Source of the DNA: Leucosporidium creatinivorum
Taxonomy: Eukaryota > Basidiomycota > Microbotryomycetes > Leucosporidiales > Leucosporidiaceae
NCBI GenBank assembly: GCA_001600635.1
Contig: BCKL01000002.1
Location: 1,491,425 to 1,555,424, forward strand
DNA: 64,000 bases
Direction: 5' to 3'
Shown piece by piece: positions 1 through 12,186 of this stretch. Every line of letters starts with the position of its first letter. Position 1 is the stretch's first letter. A program made the translations under genes and the position numbers. The notes under the pieces were generated by a model. That model made no database searches. It worked only from the letters and a program-made list of their open reading frames with translations, and was not told the DNA's origin.

Positions 1-197
1 GTAGGTCTATCGACGGAACCTTACGTCTCTCCATTACGATGCACACCATCATCCCGCTGCTCTCTCGGACAGCGCCATCGCCGTGAAGTTCTGTGCGGGC
101 ACCTTTGCACGTTTCGGAGCACGACTTGGAGTGGGGAAGCAAGCCAGCGGCCGCTGGGACTCGGAGTGCTGACCAGACTATCTTGTAACCTTCACAG

Positions 198-1596
198 ACT
201 CTCGCTGAGGCCATCGCCGAGGCATCCAAGGCCACCGGCGCCCAGGTCGACCTGTTCCAGTTCCCCGAGATCCTCTCGGATGAGGTTCTCGCCAAGATGC
301 ACGCTGCCGTGAGTTTCTAATTGTTCTGCACTCAATCACTACGAGCTGACTCGGCTCTACCATGCAGCCCAAGGCCGACTACCCCATCATCAAGCCCGAT
401 GACCTCAAGAACTACGACGGCTTCCTCTTCGGAATCCCCACCAGGTTCGTCCTGCGCGTTCACCTACATCTACCGAGCTCGCCACTAATTTTTTCAACTC
501 CTCGACAACAGGTACGGACGCGCCGTCGGAGCCGCTTCGGCCTTCTTCGATGCTACCGGAGGTCTCTGGGCTACCGGCGCCCTCGTCGGCAAGTTCGGGT
601 GAGTTTCCTCCTCCCCCCTTGACTCTCAGATCTCGGCTGACACTCTGCACCTCACAGAGGTATCTTCACTTCGTCGGCCTCGCAGCACGGAGGACAGGAG
701 ACCACCGCTCTCACCACCATCCCCTTCTTCGCTCACCACGGAATCTCTTACGTCCCGATCGGTGAGCTCTCCCACTTCTAGTCCAGCCTGAAGCATCACT
801 GACTTCTTCTCTCCCTCTCGACTGCAGGTTTCGGAGCTAGCCAGCTTTCCGACAACACCGAGATCGTAGGAGGTTCCGCTTACGGCGCCGCCGCCATCGC
901 TGGAGGTGATGGATCCCGTGGACTCACCGAGAAGGAGCTCGCTGTCGCTGCCTACCAGGGCAAGTCGTTCGCCGAGCACGTCGGAATCTTCGTCGCCGGC
1001 AAGGCTTTGTAAGTCTTCGAAATCGCATCGCCGAACCCGAAGCTTTGAGTACTCGAGCTGTCGGTCGGTCTTGAGAAGCTAGGGAGATGGAGAGGGGTTG
1101 TGTAGACTCATTGTGCTCTAATACACCCCTGTCTACTCGCTACCTCGCTCTCGTATCGTCCGCCTTCGCGAGCCACTCGCTGACGATTTCCCTCGCTCTC
1201 TCGTGCAGCCTCGCCGCCGCCGCTCAAGAGGCTTCGGTACCCATCGCTGCGCACGCTCTCCCTACCTCGGCTGCCGCTGCCACCACCTGTGCGTTGCTCG
1301 CCTCCGTTCTCCATTCCCTCTGGCTTGGCGCTAACTCTCATCTCGCACCTCCAGCCGAGGCCGCCCCCTACGAGGTCAACGACAAAGACGCTGCTCCCGC
1401 CACCACCGAGACCGCTCCCACCGCTGGAGCTCTCACCGGCGCCGCCCCCGCAACCACCACCACTGCCCCTGCCCCGGTCGCCGCCGCCGAGCCCGAGAAA
1501 GCCACTCCTGCCGCCTCGACTCCCGCTCCCAAGCAGCAGAAGAAGAAGGGCGGATTCTTTGGATGCTGCGGAAAGGCTGAGCACTACGATGAGTAG
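198..1596 (+). CDS. Ycp4/WrbA-type flavodoxin-fold NAD(P)H:quinone oxidoreductase, 5' end outside window
   Basis: Exons 198-308, 368-444, 512-598, 658-761, 828-1008, 1209-1288 and 1355-1596 join in frame into 257 codons including the stop; the first exon(s) lie upstream, and the window opens with GTAGGT, apparently the donor of the preceding intron. Visible family features are the flavodoxin-fold stretches GFLFGIPTR (about the FMN-binding loop), GGLWATGALVGK, FTSSASQHGGQE and FFAHHGISYVPIGF, all typical of WrbA. Such enzymes reduce quinones by two electrons with NAD(P)H and FMN. After the catalytic domain there is an Ala/Pro/Thr-rich linker ending in KKKGGFFGCCGKAEHYDE; the twin cysteines resemble the lipidated tail of yeast Ycp4, so membrane association by palmitoylation is a reasonable inference. 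The Ala-rich exon 1209-1288 is the least certain. It converges with the HNH gene downstream. Confidence 0.9.
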
Positions 1597-1961
1597 AGTG
1601 TTCTGCTTGGCGGAAGGGAAGAGAGGGAAGGAGAGAGAGGATCGTCGTTCTTGGTTCGCGCTTAGCTGCTCATAGAGCTTAATGATGGGAACTGCACGAG
1701 TCTGCAAAACGAGGTGTTGTACTAGAGTCGTCGGTGCGAGAAGACATTCTTTGCGAGAAGGCCTTGCAAATCTGCTCTGATAGGCTGCTTGCATTCGGCT
1801 GCTCGAGCATCGTCCCCGAGCAGCTCTCTAATACAACCGCTAGCTTACACAAATACTCTAGCTGGCAACGTCGTCTAGCCTCCGTGACACAACAGCTTGC
1901 GCGCCCAGCCTTCTACGCCTCCAGCATGTCCGACTCGCTCGGTCAGATCCGTCGATCCTGC
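1597..1961. other. Convergent intergenic spacer
   Basis: This is the 3' spacer between the flavodoxin gene and the HNH gene, which point at each other. Frames on both strands are open only by chance, with no family motif or splice-consistent exon. I see no RNA gene or repeat in it. Confidence 0.6.
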
Positions 1962-3250
1962 TCAGACTTCCTTAGCGAATTCGGATGCTCGCTTTTCCGC
2001 CTCCGAAGAAAGGATCTGCTTGAGAAGCGCGACACTGCGAGGCGAGGAAGCGGAGGTCAGCATCTCTCGCGCAGGATGCGCGCCGAGCGCCGGGACTCAC
2101 CCGAGAACCGCCTCGCCTCCCGTACCCTTATGCGGCAAAGTCGACAGCTCTTCCATCGGATCATAGTCAACAGCAGGGTGTAGGAGGTTGGTAGCATCGT
2201 CGCCGGAGTGGAGGACGCGGAAGAGGAGGTAGTAGATTCGGAGGATGGAGGGGTCGGGGAGAGGAATGTCGGTGGTGGTGGTGAAGGTGCAGGAGGTGGG
2301 ATAGCCAGGTCCTCCCCATGCCGAAGAGTACACGATTTCGTAGTCGTTCTCCTAGAGGAAGAGAACGAGAGTCAGCTGAGTTCGAGAGAGAGCCTCGGCC
2401 GAGTGAGAAAGAAAGCCAACCTTCTCGGTCGCTTTGAAGGCGAGATCAAGAGTCCCAAACAGCGCGTTCAAGCTCCCATCCAGCACCATTCCATTCCTCG
2501 CATCATCGATAGTCGTCGCCGAAGCGAAAGCCACCTTGATCCCCGTCAGATGCTCGAGGAAGCGAGGATAATCTGGTCGGTCCACAGAGGCGAAGGGGAA
2601 GATGTGCCCCACTTTGCAGTGACCGACTAGTCGTGGACGGGCTCGGCGTGAGGCTTTCCAGGCTTGCACCTCGTCTGGTGGGAGGAAGTCGAGGGCGAGA
2701 TGGAGATGTCCGAGACCGGAAACGATGCAGGACCAGTCGTCCCGTCGGCCGACCTGTGGGTGACAGGGAGATCAGCATGCACTCTTATACAGGTGGAGAG
2801 CTTGAGAGCGTAGCAAGCCCACCTTTTCCAGGAAGGAGACTCGGCCAGCCGGCTTGCGAGTGCCGTTCCGAGTTCGAGGGGTCGTGTACGGCGATACGGT
2901 GTGCGCTGGCGAGGTCGTGCGAGATAGTCAGCATTCATTCGACATCCGACAACGCTGCACGCTCTTCTCAGAGAGCCGCAAGACTCACCAACAGCCAGCA
3001 GGATCCTCCACTCCTCGATCAACGCCCTACAGCTATCCAGACCACAATCGCCCAGCTTCTCTACTACCCAATCTGCCCCAATCGCCTCGCCCTCGCTGTT
3101 CACGCCCTCAATCCCTTCCTCAGCGAGCACGGTAATCGCGCTCAAGCAGGCGCCTGGGAACCTCGCGTCCTCCTCGAGTCCCTCTGCGCGCAGTTCCTTG
3201 ATCTCCTTCTGAAGAGCTTCGATAGCTTGTGCACGAGCTGTAGGCGACAT
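1962..3250 (-). CDS. HNH endonuclease-domain protein (HNH_2 type)
   Basis: Exons 3250-2989, 2905-2823, 2753-2421, 2351-2101 and 2034-1962 join in frame to 333 aa. The N-terminal 90 residues are a charged helical region starting MSPTARAQAIEALQKEIKEL. The centre has DDWSCIVSG, then GHIFPFASVDRPDY with the histidine of the motif, then TTIDDARNGMVLDGSLNALF, which carries the D...RNG...H/N-ALF pattern of fungal HNH_2 proteins. In that family the His-Asn-His unit binds a metal and could cut nucleic acid, but for the fungal members no substrate is established. The last metal-ligand position is an asparagine rather than histidine (SLNALF), a change seen in some family members that may reduce activity. 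It shares a 533-base divergent promoter region with the monooxygenase gene. A nuclease role is inference from the fold only. Confidence 0.8.
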
Positions 3251-3783
3251 GACGAGGGAAAGCGACGAGTGGAGAGGAAAGAGAGAGCGGGGATTTCGAT
3301 TCGAGCGGGGCCAAGTCGCTGCAGAGGCTGGGTGGACGTCACTATCTTTAATTCGAGAAAAGGGTGTACAATCAGCGGTACAGATCTCTTCCTCGTTCCG
3401 TACCGAGTCGCAACGACTTTGATACATGCGCGGAGCTCCTCTCATCACCCCCACATTGCTCGAGCTCTTCTCGCTCTCTTCCGCCTTCCTCATCTTTCGG
3501 CAACCTCGGCAGCTCGTCTCTGAGCCTCTGCACCATTTGCTTCGAATATGGTGAAGCTCAACTTGGCTCGGGCTGCCAGCAAGATCTTCCCGAAGGCTTC
3601 GGCAGTTCAAAGCCGAAAGGCGCCATCCGTCGCCATTCTCGCCTTGCTGCACGCCTCTGACTTGCTCTCCTTGCCGTCCACTCTCGACATGGCGAGCAAG
3701 CTCGGCTTCATCTCTTCTCCTGCTACCGCCAGCAATAACAGCACAGCGCCTCGCCCTCCCAGTAGGAGGACCCCCCGCCGAGA
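3251..3783. promoter_or_regulatory. Divergent promoter region with an upstream ORF abutting the monooxygenase start
   Basis: This region lies between two divergent starts. It contains an ATG-initiated frame at 3549-3787 (79 codons, beginning MVKLNLARAASKIF) that ends in a TGA overlapping the monooxygenase ATG in an ATGA junction. The frame could be a translated upstream ORF, or an alternative first exon if an unseen intron links it to the main frame. No TATA box or known operator was recognised. Confidence 0.45.
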
Positions 3784-5745
3784 ATGACTTCAATCCTCTC
3801 CTCCGCGGTCAGCGCCATCTGGCCCGGCCCACGCACGAAGCAGGATCGCGTCAAGTCCACCTCACGCACTCGAGTCGTGGCTGTCACCAGTAGCGGCAGC
3901 GACAGCGAGGGATCTTCATCAGAACCCGAGGTCAAGAAGCGAATCGCCATCGTCGGAGGAGGAACTTCAGGCTTGGGTGTGCTGATTGTGAGTTTTTGAA
4001 CGAGCTATTGAATCGAGTGGATATGAGAAGATTCGCTGACTGAGAGCCGGCGCTGATCCCTCCCTCTTTCGACGCTACAGGCGCTTCTCGACTTGCCGGA
4101 ACCTACTCGCAAGGGATGGGAGATTGACCTGTACGAGGCAGAGAGCAACATCGGCGGTGTCTGGTGCGCTTCGGAGCTACCTCACTCCCCCTTGTCTCGA
4201 GCAGAAAGCTGACCATTGCCCCCACAAAAGGCTCCCCGACGAGAATCCGCCAGCTCCTCCCTCGCTCCCCTCAACTCCCCTCTACCCTGCTCTGCATACC
4301 AACACGCCCGTCCCGACCAGTGAGTCCGAACCTTTCATCCCTACTCTTCCCCGTCGACTAACACCTCATCGCGCCCTCAGTGACCTTCCCCAACTTCCAT
4401 TACCCTCCCTCCACCCCTCTCTTCCCTTCTCACTCACACGTCCTCAAATACCTCGAATCTTCCGTCAAGCACTTCAAGCTCGACTCCCATATCCAGCTCT
4501 CCACCCGCGTCGAGTCAGCCTCCCACGCCGACGAGGAATGGACGGTCGAGGTATCTTCACTGAGCGCCGAGCAGCAACGCCGAACAAAGAAGTACGACCA
4601 CCTCGTCGTCGCAAACGGGCGGTATCATCACCCTTCGATCCCTGTGTGGAAAGGAGAGGATCTCTGGCTTTCGAGTGCTGGGCCTGGAGAGCGGGAGGTG
4701 GTTCATTCGCTGTGGTATCGCGGCGCCGAGGCTTATGAGGGGAGAACGGTCGTAGTGATTGGATTTGGAGCCAGTGGATGGGATCTCGCTACACAGTGTG
4801 TACCGATAGCAGACAAGGTGAGTCCTTCAGGCCTCTTTCTCGATGCAGGTGGCTGACTTTGGCGCTCGCGCAGACCTACCATTCCTACACCGAGAAGCCC
4901 GACGCCCCCTTCCAGCTCCCTCCAATCAAGGGCGCCATCCAAAAACCTCGGATAGCCCACTTCAGCCACCAAGCCATCCACTTTGTCGACGGCACGACCA
5001 TAACGGATTCCAAAGTCACGATCCTGCTCGGCACCGGCTTCGAATTGCTCTGCCCCTTCCTCAAGAACCTCCACATTGGCGCTCACGACCCTTCCGACTC
5101 GACTCTCACAACCAATAAGGACTACCTTCGACCGCTGCACCACGATATCTTCTCCCTCGACCCCAAGATCCCCACCACCGCGCTCGCCTTCGCCGGCCTG
5201 CCCTTCTTCATCGCCGTCGCGCAGAACTCTTACGCTCAGGGTACCTTCATCGCCCATGCATTCGCGGATGTAAATTTTCTGCCGAGTAGGGAGCAGGCAT
5301 TGAAGCAGCTGGCGATTCGTGAGGATGAGAAGCGGGCGAAGGGCGCCGATCCGTTCAAGGCTGGGCAGTGAGCTGCTCCTCTATCGCTGGTCTCTTTCAT
5401 CGCTGACCCTCTTCAGCTCACTTCCACAGCCAATTCCTCTCCCCTGGCGACGCCGAAGCGTACCAAAACTCCCTCATCTCCATAACTCGAGCTCGCTCTT
5501 CCATCCCCCTCCCTTCCTTCCTCGCCGACCCGCTCAAGGACTATGTCCCCGAGTGGCGCCGTTGGGCTCGAGCGAAGGGGTTCATTATGCGGAAAGGGTG
5601 GAGGAGGGCTGTAGAGCAGGGGGTCGAAGGTCAGTGGAAGATTGAGGGCGAGGGGACGACCGACGAGTGGATCGAACAGATGCAGAAGGTTTTGGCGTGG
5701 GAGGAGGAGCAGGATAAGATTGATCCGAGGCCGATTACTTGCTAG
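3784..5745 (+). CDS. Flavin-containing monooxygenase (FMO) family protein
   Basis: Exons 3784-3987, 4081-4163, 4231-4319, 4381-4817, 4874-5367 and 5430-5745 give 540 aa. The FAD dinucleotide-binding motif RIAIVGGGTSGLG is near residue 50, the acidic end of the second strand is IDLYEAESNIGGVW, and the second Rossmann motif VVVIGFGASGWD (NADPH site) is near residue 255. An LLGTGF block, typical of the FMO C-terminal part, follows. FMOs use FAD, NADPH and oxygen to hydroxylate soft nucleophiles such as amines, sulfides or thiols; the substrate here is unknown. There is a Ser-rich, basic N-terminal leader of about 45 residues with no clear signal peptide. The last intron can be closed at two nearby AG sites; the second (before 5430) keeps the more plausible frame. 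Convergent with HSP60. Confidence 0.88.
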
Positions 5746-6127
5746 TTGCTGGGCTGTCATGCATGTTACCTCGGTCTTGACAGGTCGAGAGGAAGAGTCA
5801 AAACTTGCTCGGTGAACACCGCCGAGCTGACCTTCTTCGCTCTGTAGCTTTGAGAGGTCTTGAAGCGAAGCTACAGAAAGACTTGAAGATGCTTCGTAGT
5901 GCACAGCGACCCCATAGCGCTCTCTCGCTGACTCAAGCCTTCGCCCGAGCGTCCCGAGACACAGAGTGGTGATTGCTTTTCCTGTTTCGAACTCAAGGGG
6001 GGTATGATACATGCTGTAATGCTGCTGTTGGGGTTGTTGTAAGAGGGAGAGGTGGATGATATATCGCAGAAGAGGGGAGAGCTGCGTTTTAGGTCGAGAT
6101 GGCCGAGGCGAGGGGACGATGAGACGC
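5746..6127. other. Convergent intergenic spacer
   Basis: 3' spacer between the monooxygenase and HSP60 genes. I see no coding potential with family support, no RNA gene and no repeat. Confidence 0.6.
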
Positions 6128-8307
<2,180 letters not shown>

Positions 8308-8420
8308 TTCTGTAGCGAGATGTGGCGGGAGGGAAAGGAGAAAAGTCCGGGGATCGCACCTTCTCTCTCTTTCCACCTCGCTCGGCTTTCGTTCTTACCC
8401 GCTCTCAATCGCTTTCTACT
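8308..8420. promoter_or_regulatory. Short bidirectional promoter of the HSP60-HSP10 pair
   Basis: Only 113 bases separate the two divergent ATG codons, so both core promoters and 5' leaders must be packed here or reach into the genes. I looked for inverted TTC/GAA heat-shock elements; there are pyrimidine-rich runs and a TTTCGTTC word near 8389, but no clean three-unit element. Confidence 0.7.
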
Positions 8421-8947
8421 ATGGTATTGCAGCTATTCTTCGCTCCATGTTACAGGGCCACAGCTGACCCTGCACCCGCTCTGTACCAGTCCCTTTCGAT
8501 TAAGTCCATCAAGTCTCTCGCTCCTCTGCTCGACCGCGTCCTCGTTCAGCGGGCAAAGGTCGTCGAGGTGAGCGATAGCGCCTCTGTAGCCTACTACCTC
8601 TACCAAGCTCGCTAACCTCCCGCCCGCTCATCCTACAGAAAACCGCCTCCGGTCTGTTCCTCCCCTCCGCCTCCAACTCGACTCCCCCTCCCGAGGGCAT
8701 TGTCATCGCCGTCGGCCCTGGAGCACCAGGACGTGATGGCAAGATTGTCGCTCCCAGCGTAAAGGAGGGTGACCGCGTCATGCTCCCTGGCTTCGGTGGA
8801 GCTCAGGTCAAGGTTGGCGAGGAGGTGCGTCTCGAAGAAGCTCAGGATTAATTGTTCGCAGAGAGGCAGAGAGCTCACCAGAATGTACATCTATAGGAGT
8901 ACCAGATCTTCCGCGATATGGAGATTATCGCCAAGCTCAACGAGTAA
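8421..8947 (+). CDS. HSP10: Mitochondrial co-chaperonin Hsp10 (Cpn10)
   Basis: Core exons are 8490-8567, 8639-8824 and 8897-8947. They encode SIKSLAPLLDRVLVQRAK, GLFLPSASNS (mobile loop), EGIVIAVGPGA and the end EYQIFRDMEIIAKLNE, the full Cpn10 fold of about 105 aa. The start is ambiguous. If the ATG at 8421 is followed at once by an intron (donor GTATTG, branch GCTGAC, acceptor ending at 8489), the protein begins MSLSIKSIK, like other fungal Hsp10. Without splicing, 23 extra residues are read in the same frame. The spliced form is preferred because a branch site and acceptor are present and Hsp10 usually lacks a long presequence. It caps Hsp60 in the matrix. Confidence 0.93.
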
Positions 8948-9472
8948 GCATTCAGCGCTCGGGGAAAGGCTCGCCTTTCGTAGGCAGCCTGTAGGAGGAC
9001 GACGACAGAAAAGCAACAACTACATTGAAGCAATTGATACCAGTACCAACACCACTCTCATCTACTCCACCGCTCGGCCGAGCCTGCTTAGAACGAGAGG
9101 AAGAGAGCTGCTCGGCGAAGATGGGCGGGCGAGACCGCGGCTTGATGAATTGGACGCTCCAAATTTCTCAGGACAGGTGGAAGGATCTCGTTTGCTCTCA
9201 GCTACCTGGCCCGACCTCTATTGTCCTGCTTATCCTGGATCGAGGAGAGGAGGGGAGGAGACCAGCTCGGCGAAGACGAGGATTGGAGCTGGTTGCGAAG
9301 GGTCGAGTGCCGCGCGAGAGATGCGGTTGTCGGCTCATTACTACGCGCTCCATCACCCGCAATCTCGCGACCCTTTGTGGCTCTGCTCAGCTAGCTTGCC
9401 CTACTCACTCGCTCGCTCGGGCTTGTCCTTCGAAGTCCGCCGAGCTTGCCTCATCCCATTTCCCGTCCTCGT
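8948..9472. other. Convergent intergenic spacer
   Basis: 3' spacer between HSP10 and the first F-box gene. A long frame crosses it on the plus strand but has no splice support, no family motif and a composition like the flanking UTRs. Nothing else was seen. Confidence 0.55.
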
Positions 9473-10712
9473 CTAAAAAGGCCTAACATCCAGCTGAATC
9501 CCCTCTACGTGACAAACGGTCCACACCTTCCTTGCGAGCTCGTCAGTGGGAAAGAGACGATGAAGGAGGACCGAGTGCAGCGCTTGAGGCCGAGCCTTCG
9601 CTTCCAAAGCCTCTGTCAGACGGATGACATCGATGTTTTCGGGGCGGTGGAGCTCGAGGGTTTGTAGGAGAGGAGGGAGGGGGATAGGTTCCGGCCGACT
9701 CGAGGTTCCGTCCCCTCCGACGCTGAAATACTCAGCGGCGAAAGACAGGTGCTGTAGCTGAGGCGTGCGGGCGAGTATGTGCGCCAGTCCGGTGGATGGG
9801 ATGTAGGCGGGGAAGAGGTGAAGAGTGGTGAGATGTTGTAGGAGGTCAGTGAAGCGGTGAGGATCTCTGGTGGCGCAGAGCATGCTGCCGCCGCTTCGGA
9901 TGAGTGGTGCGGTGTCGACTGCCGGTCGGCCCGTGGTAAGATGGCGCAGCTCAGTTGTTGTGCTGCCCAGCACCCATTCGAGATCCTCGAGGATCCAGGG
10001 GTCGTTTGGGAGACGAAGGCTCTTGAGTCGGTAGGTCGGCCGAGGACGAGTTCCGAGATTGTAGGGCCAATTACTCCTGGTGAACTCCAAGGAGAGATGC
10101 TCCAGTCCACTCCACGCTTTCAAAAGCTGCTCCACCTCGTCCTTGAAGTAAGAGTCCTCGCCTCGCCAGGTGAAGGACCTCATCGCCTCTCGCCGAAGGA
10201 GCAGCAGCTCGTAAAGCGCAGTCGAAGCCTTTCCCGCCTGGAAGACGGCGGCATCGAGGACGAGGGAGGAGGGATTGGTACATGAAAGGATTTGTACGAG
10301 CGAGGGAGGATGGTCGGACTGCTGCGAGTCGACGGAGAGCGTCTGAACGAGGTCGGCGAGCTCGGGGTTGGCGAGGAGGGTACGGGCGAGGAGAGCTGAG
10401 CGACCGGCGTTGCGGATGAGGATGTTTCCGGTGTAAAGTAGATGCTGAGCGGGAGCGAGGAAGGAAGAGTGCACCTGAACCGAGAAGGAGGGTCAGCGAG
10501 GGATGAAACAAGACGTTCATCGGCGAGCTCACGAGGGCAAAGACGGCCAAGTCTCCCTGCCGTTCCTTCTGCGAGTACGTGCGCGAGTTGGAGCCCACCA
10601 GCGAGAGGATGAGAATGAGCAGCTGGGAGAGAAGCGAGAGGTCAGCGAGCAGAGTGGGGAGCGGAGCAGCGAGCGAGCGTACCTCGGGCGGTAGATCTAC
10701 GAGCAGGGCCAT
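9473..10712 (-). CDS. F-box-type protein with leucine-rich C-terminal part
   Basis: Exons 10712-10683, 10622-10533 and 10474-9473 give 373 aa. The N-terminus MALLVDLPPELLILILSLV, followed by a stretch ending HSSFLAPAQHLLYTGNI, is the usual F-box layout of basidiomycete proteins: LP-E-hydrophobic helices, then a conserved A-LV-S-F-A-LLY. The rest is a run of leucine-rich segments (for example LEHLSLEFTRSN, LTTLHLFPAYIP, LLQTLELHRPENI) consistent with an irregular leucine-rich repeat domain. F-box proteins bring substrates to SCF ubiquitin ligases through Skp1; target unknown. The first exon holds only ten codons. It is divergent from the membrane-protein gene at 10884 with 171 bases between starts. 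Confidence 0.75.
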
Positions 10713-10883
10713 GCTGATGTAGCTGAGTTCAATTTGTAGCCTTCTATCCTGAGCGAGAGTCGAGTCGAATTGACGAGTACGTAGAAGTCGGAGGGCAAGA
10801 AGCGGTCGCAGCTTGAACTCCCTCGTCATCCATCGGTTCTGCACCTCGTCAGCTCGCTGAGCAGCCACTGCTCTCTCGACTAG
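10713..10883. promoter_or_regulatory. Compact divergent promoter
   Basis: 171 bases between two divergent start codons. No known element recognised. Confidence 0.5.
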
Positions 10884-11952
10884 ATGGCTACAGACACCGT
10901 CTCGTCCTCGCCTCTTCAAGCACCACCACCGCCCAGCAAGCTTCTTCGCTGGTCATCTCTCAGCTTCCTCGCTCTCGCCCTCCTCATCGTGTACCATTTT
11001 CACCTCGACTGGACACCATCTCTACCACGTCTACAAGCTATCGCCTACCCCGCCGGCGAAGGGGAGGACATCACCTACGGCCTACGCCTCTCGCTCGGAG
11101 CAAGTGGGGACAAGGAGCGTTCGGCGTGGCAGTTTGAGCTCGGCAAGATCGTGGATGATGGGTTGAGGCAGAGGGTGTTGAATCAGGAGGTTGGAGTAGG
11201 CGTTAGTGACTCTTGGTGGTATTTCAAGGTGGTCTCGGGGGAGGAATCCCACTTGCTGCTCGCTTCTCTGTGGCAGGTGAGTCGCTTGCAAGGCTCCTTT
11301 AGTTTTTCAGTTTATAGAAAGCTCGTTGAACCCCTTGCCGAGACTACAGGCCAACCTTATCACGCGCCGCGAAGCCGAAGCCGTGCTCGACAAAGGCCCT
11401 CTCCCTCCCTCCTCTCCTCTCGCTCGCGCACCTTCCATCCACCGCATCCCCTCCCTCGCAACGCTTACAGCAGCATACTATGCCGGCGCGCATGTCGGTA
11501 CCCGAGTCATCCTTGGCAAGCTCAACGTCGCCGAAAGTCGAGGAGCGCAGATGCTCGTCGGAGCTGGGGCGGTGGGAGGAGCGATGGTGGTGGGTTCAAG
11601 GAGTAGTAGAGGGACGACGAGGAAGGGGAATGTGACGGAGGAGGTGCAGCTGGAGAGAAGTAGCGGAGCGATGGGCGCGATGGGCCTGCTCGGCGGTGCT
11701 GGAGGACGGGCAGCAGCGGTCAAGATCACAGTGCTGTCGGTCGAGGAGTGCAAAGGTGCGTCTTTTCTGGACGACTGTTTGTACACAGCGCTAACTGATC
11801 GACTTACAGCCTGCCCCTGCTTTGGCGGCTCACCCCCTTCCTCCTCCTTCGTCGCTTCGAACGCCGAGGTCGCTTCGCCCGCGCCTGCTGAGGACTGGCT
11901 ACAGCTTACGGCGGCGAGTCTATGGGGTGCGGAAGGATGTAGGAAGGAGTAG
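10884..11952 (+). CDS. Unrecognised single-pass membrane protein
   Basis: Exons 10884-11276, 11350-11755 and 11810-11952 give 313 aa. After about 20 Pro/Ser-rich residues there is a single strongly hydrophobic segment (LSFLALALLIVYHFHL, about residues 28-43). A globular part with SWWYFKVVSGEESHLLLASLW follows. A Gly/Ala-rich stretch (MLVGAGAVGGAMVVGS, then AMGAMGLLGGAGGRAAAV) lies around residues 195-255 and could be a second, weaker membrane segment. I do not recognise the family. An N-terminal anchor with most of the chain on one side would suit a mitochondrial or ER membrane protein, but nothing decides this. It shares a short divergent promoter with an F-box gene and converges on a second one. 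Confidence 0.75.
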
Positions 11953-12186
11953 CGCGACTGGGTCGGCCGTAGGAACAGGGTGTTGTAAGATTTGGCCGCT
12001 CTCGTTGCTCGGCGAGCGAGGTATCTCGAGAGGAGAGTGCGAAAGTAGAATCGCCGGTGAGGGAGACGGTGAGGGGCCACACTCTCAGAAGCTCTCATGC
12101 TCTCGTGTCGCGTGTGTATTGAGGGCTGAGGACTATTCAAGCTATCCTTCCATTTCGGCGATTCCCTCTAGCTCGTCAAGCTAAGC

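Noticed and set aside
8769-9476. 235-codon frame crossing the HSP10 end and the spacer
   Set aside because: It overlaps HSP10 exons in another frame and has no recognisable features.
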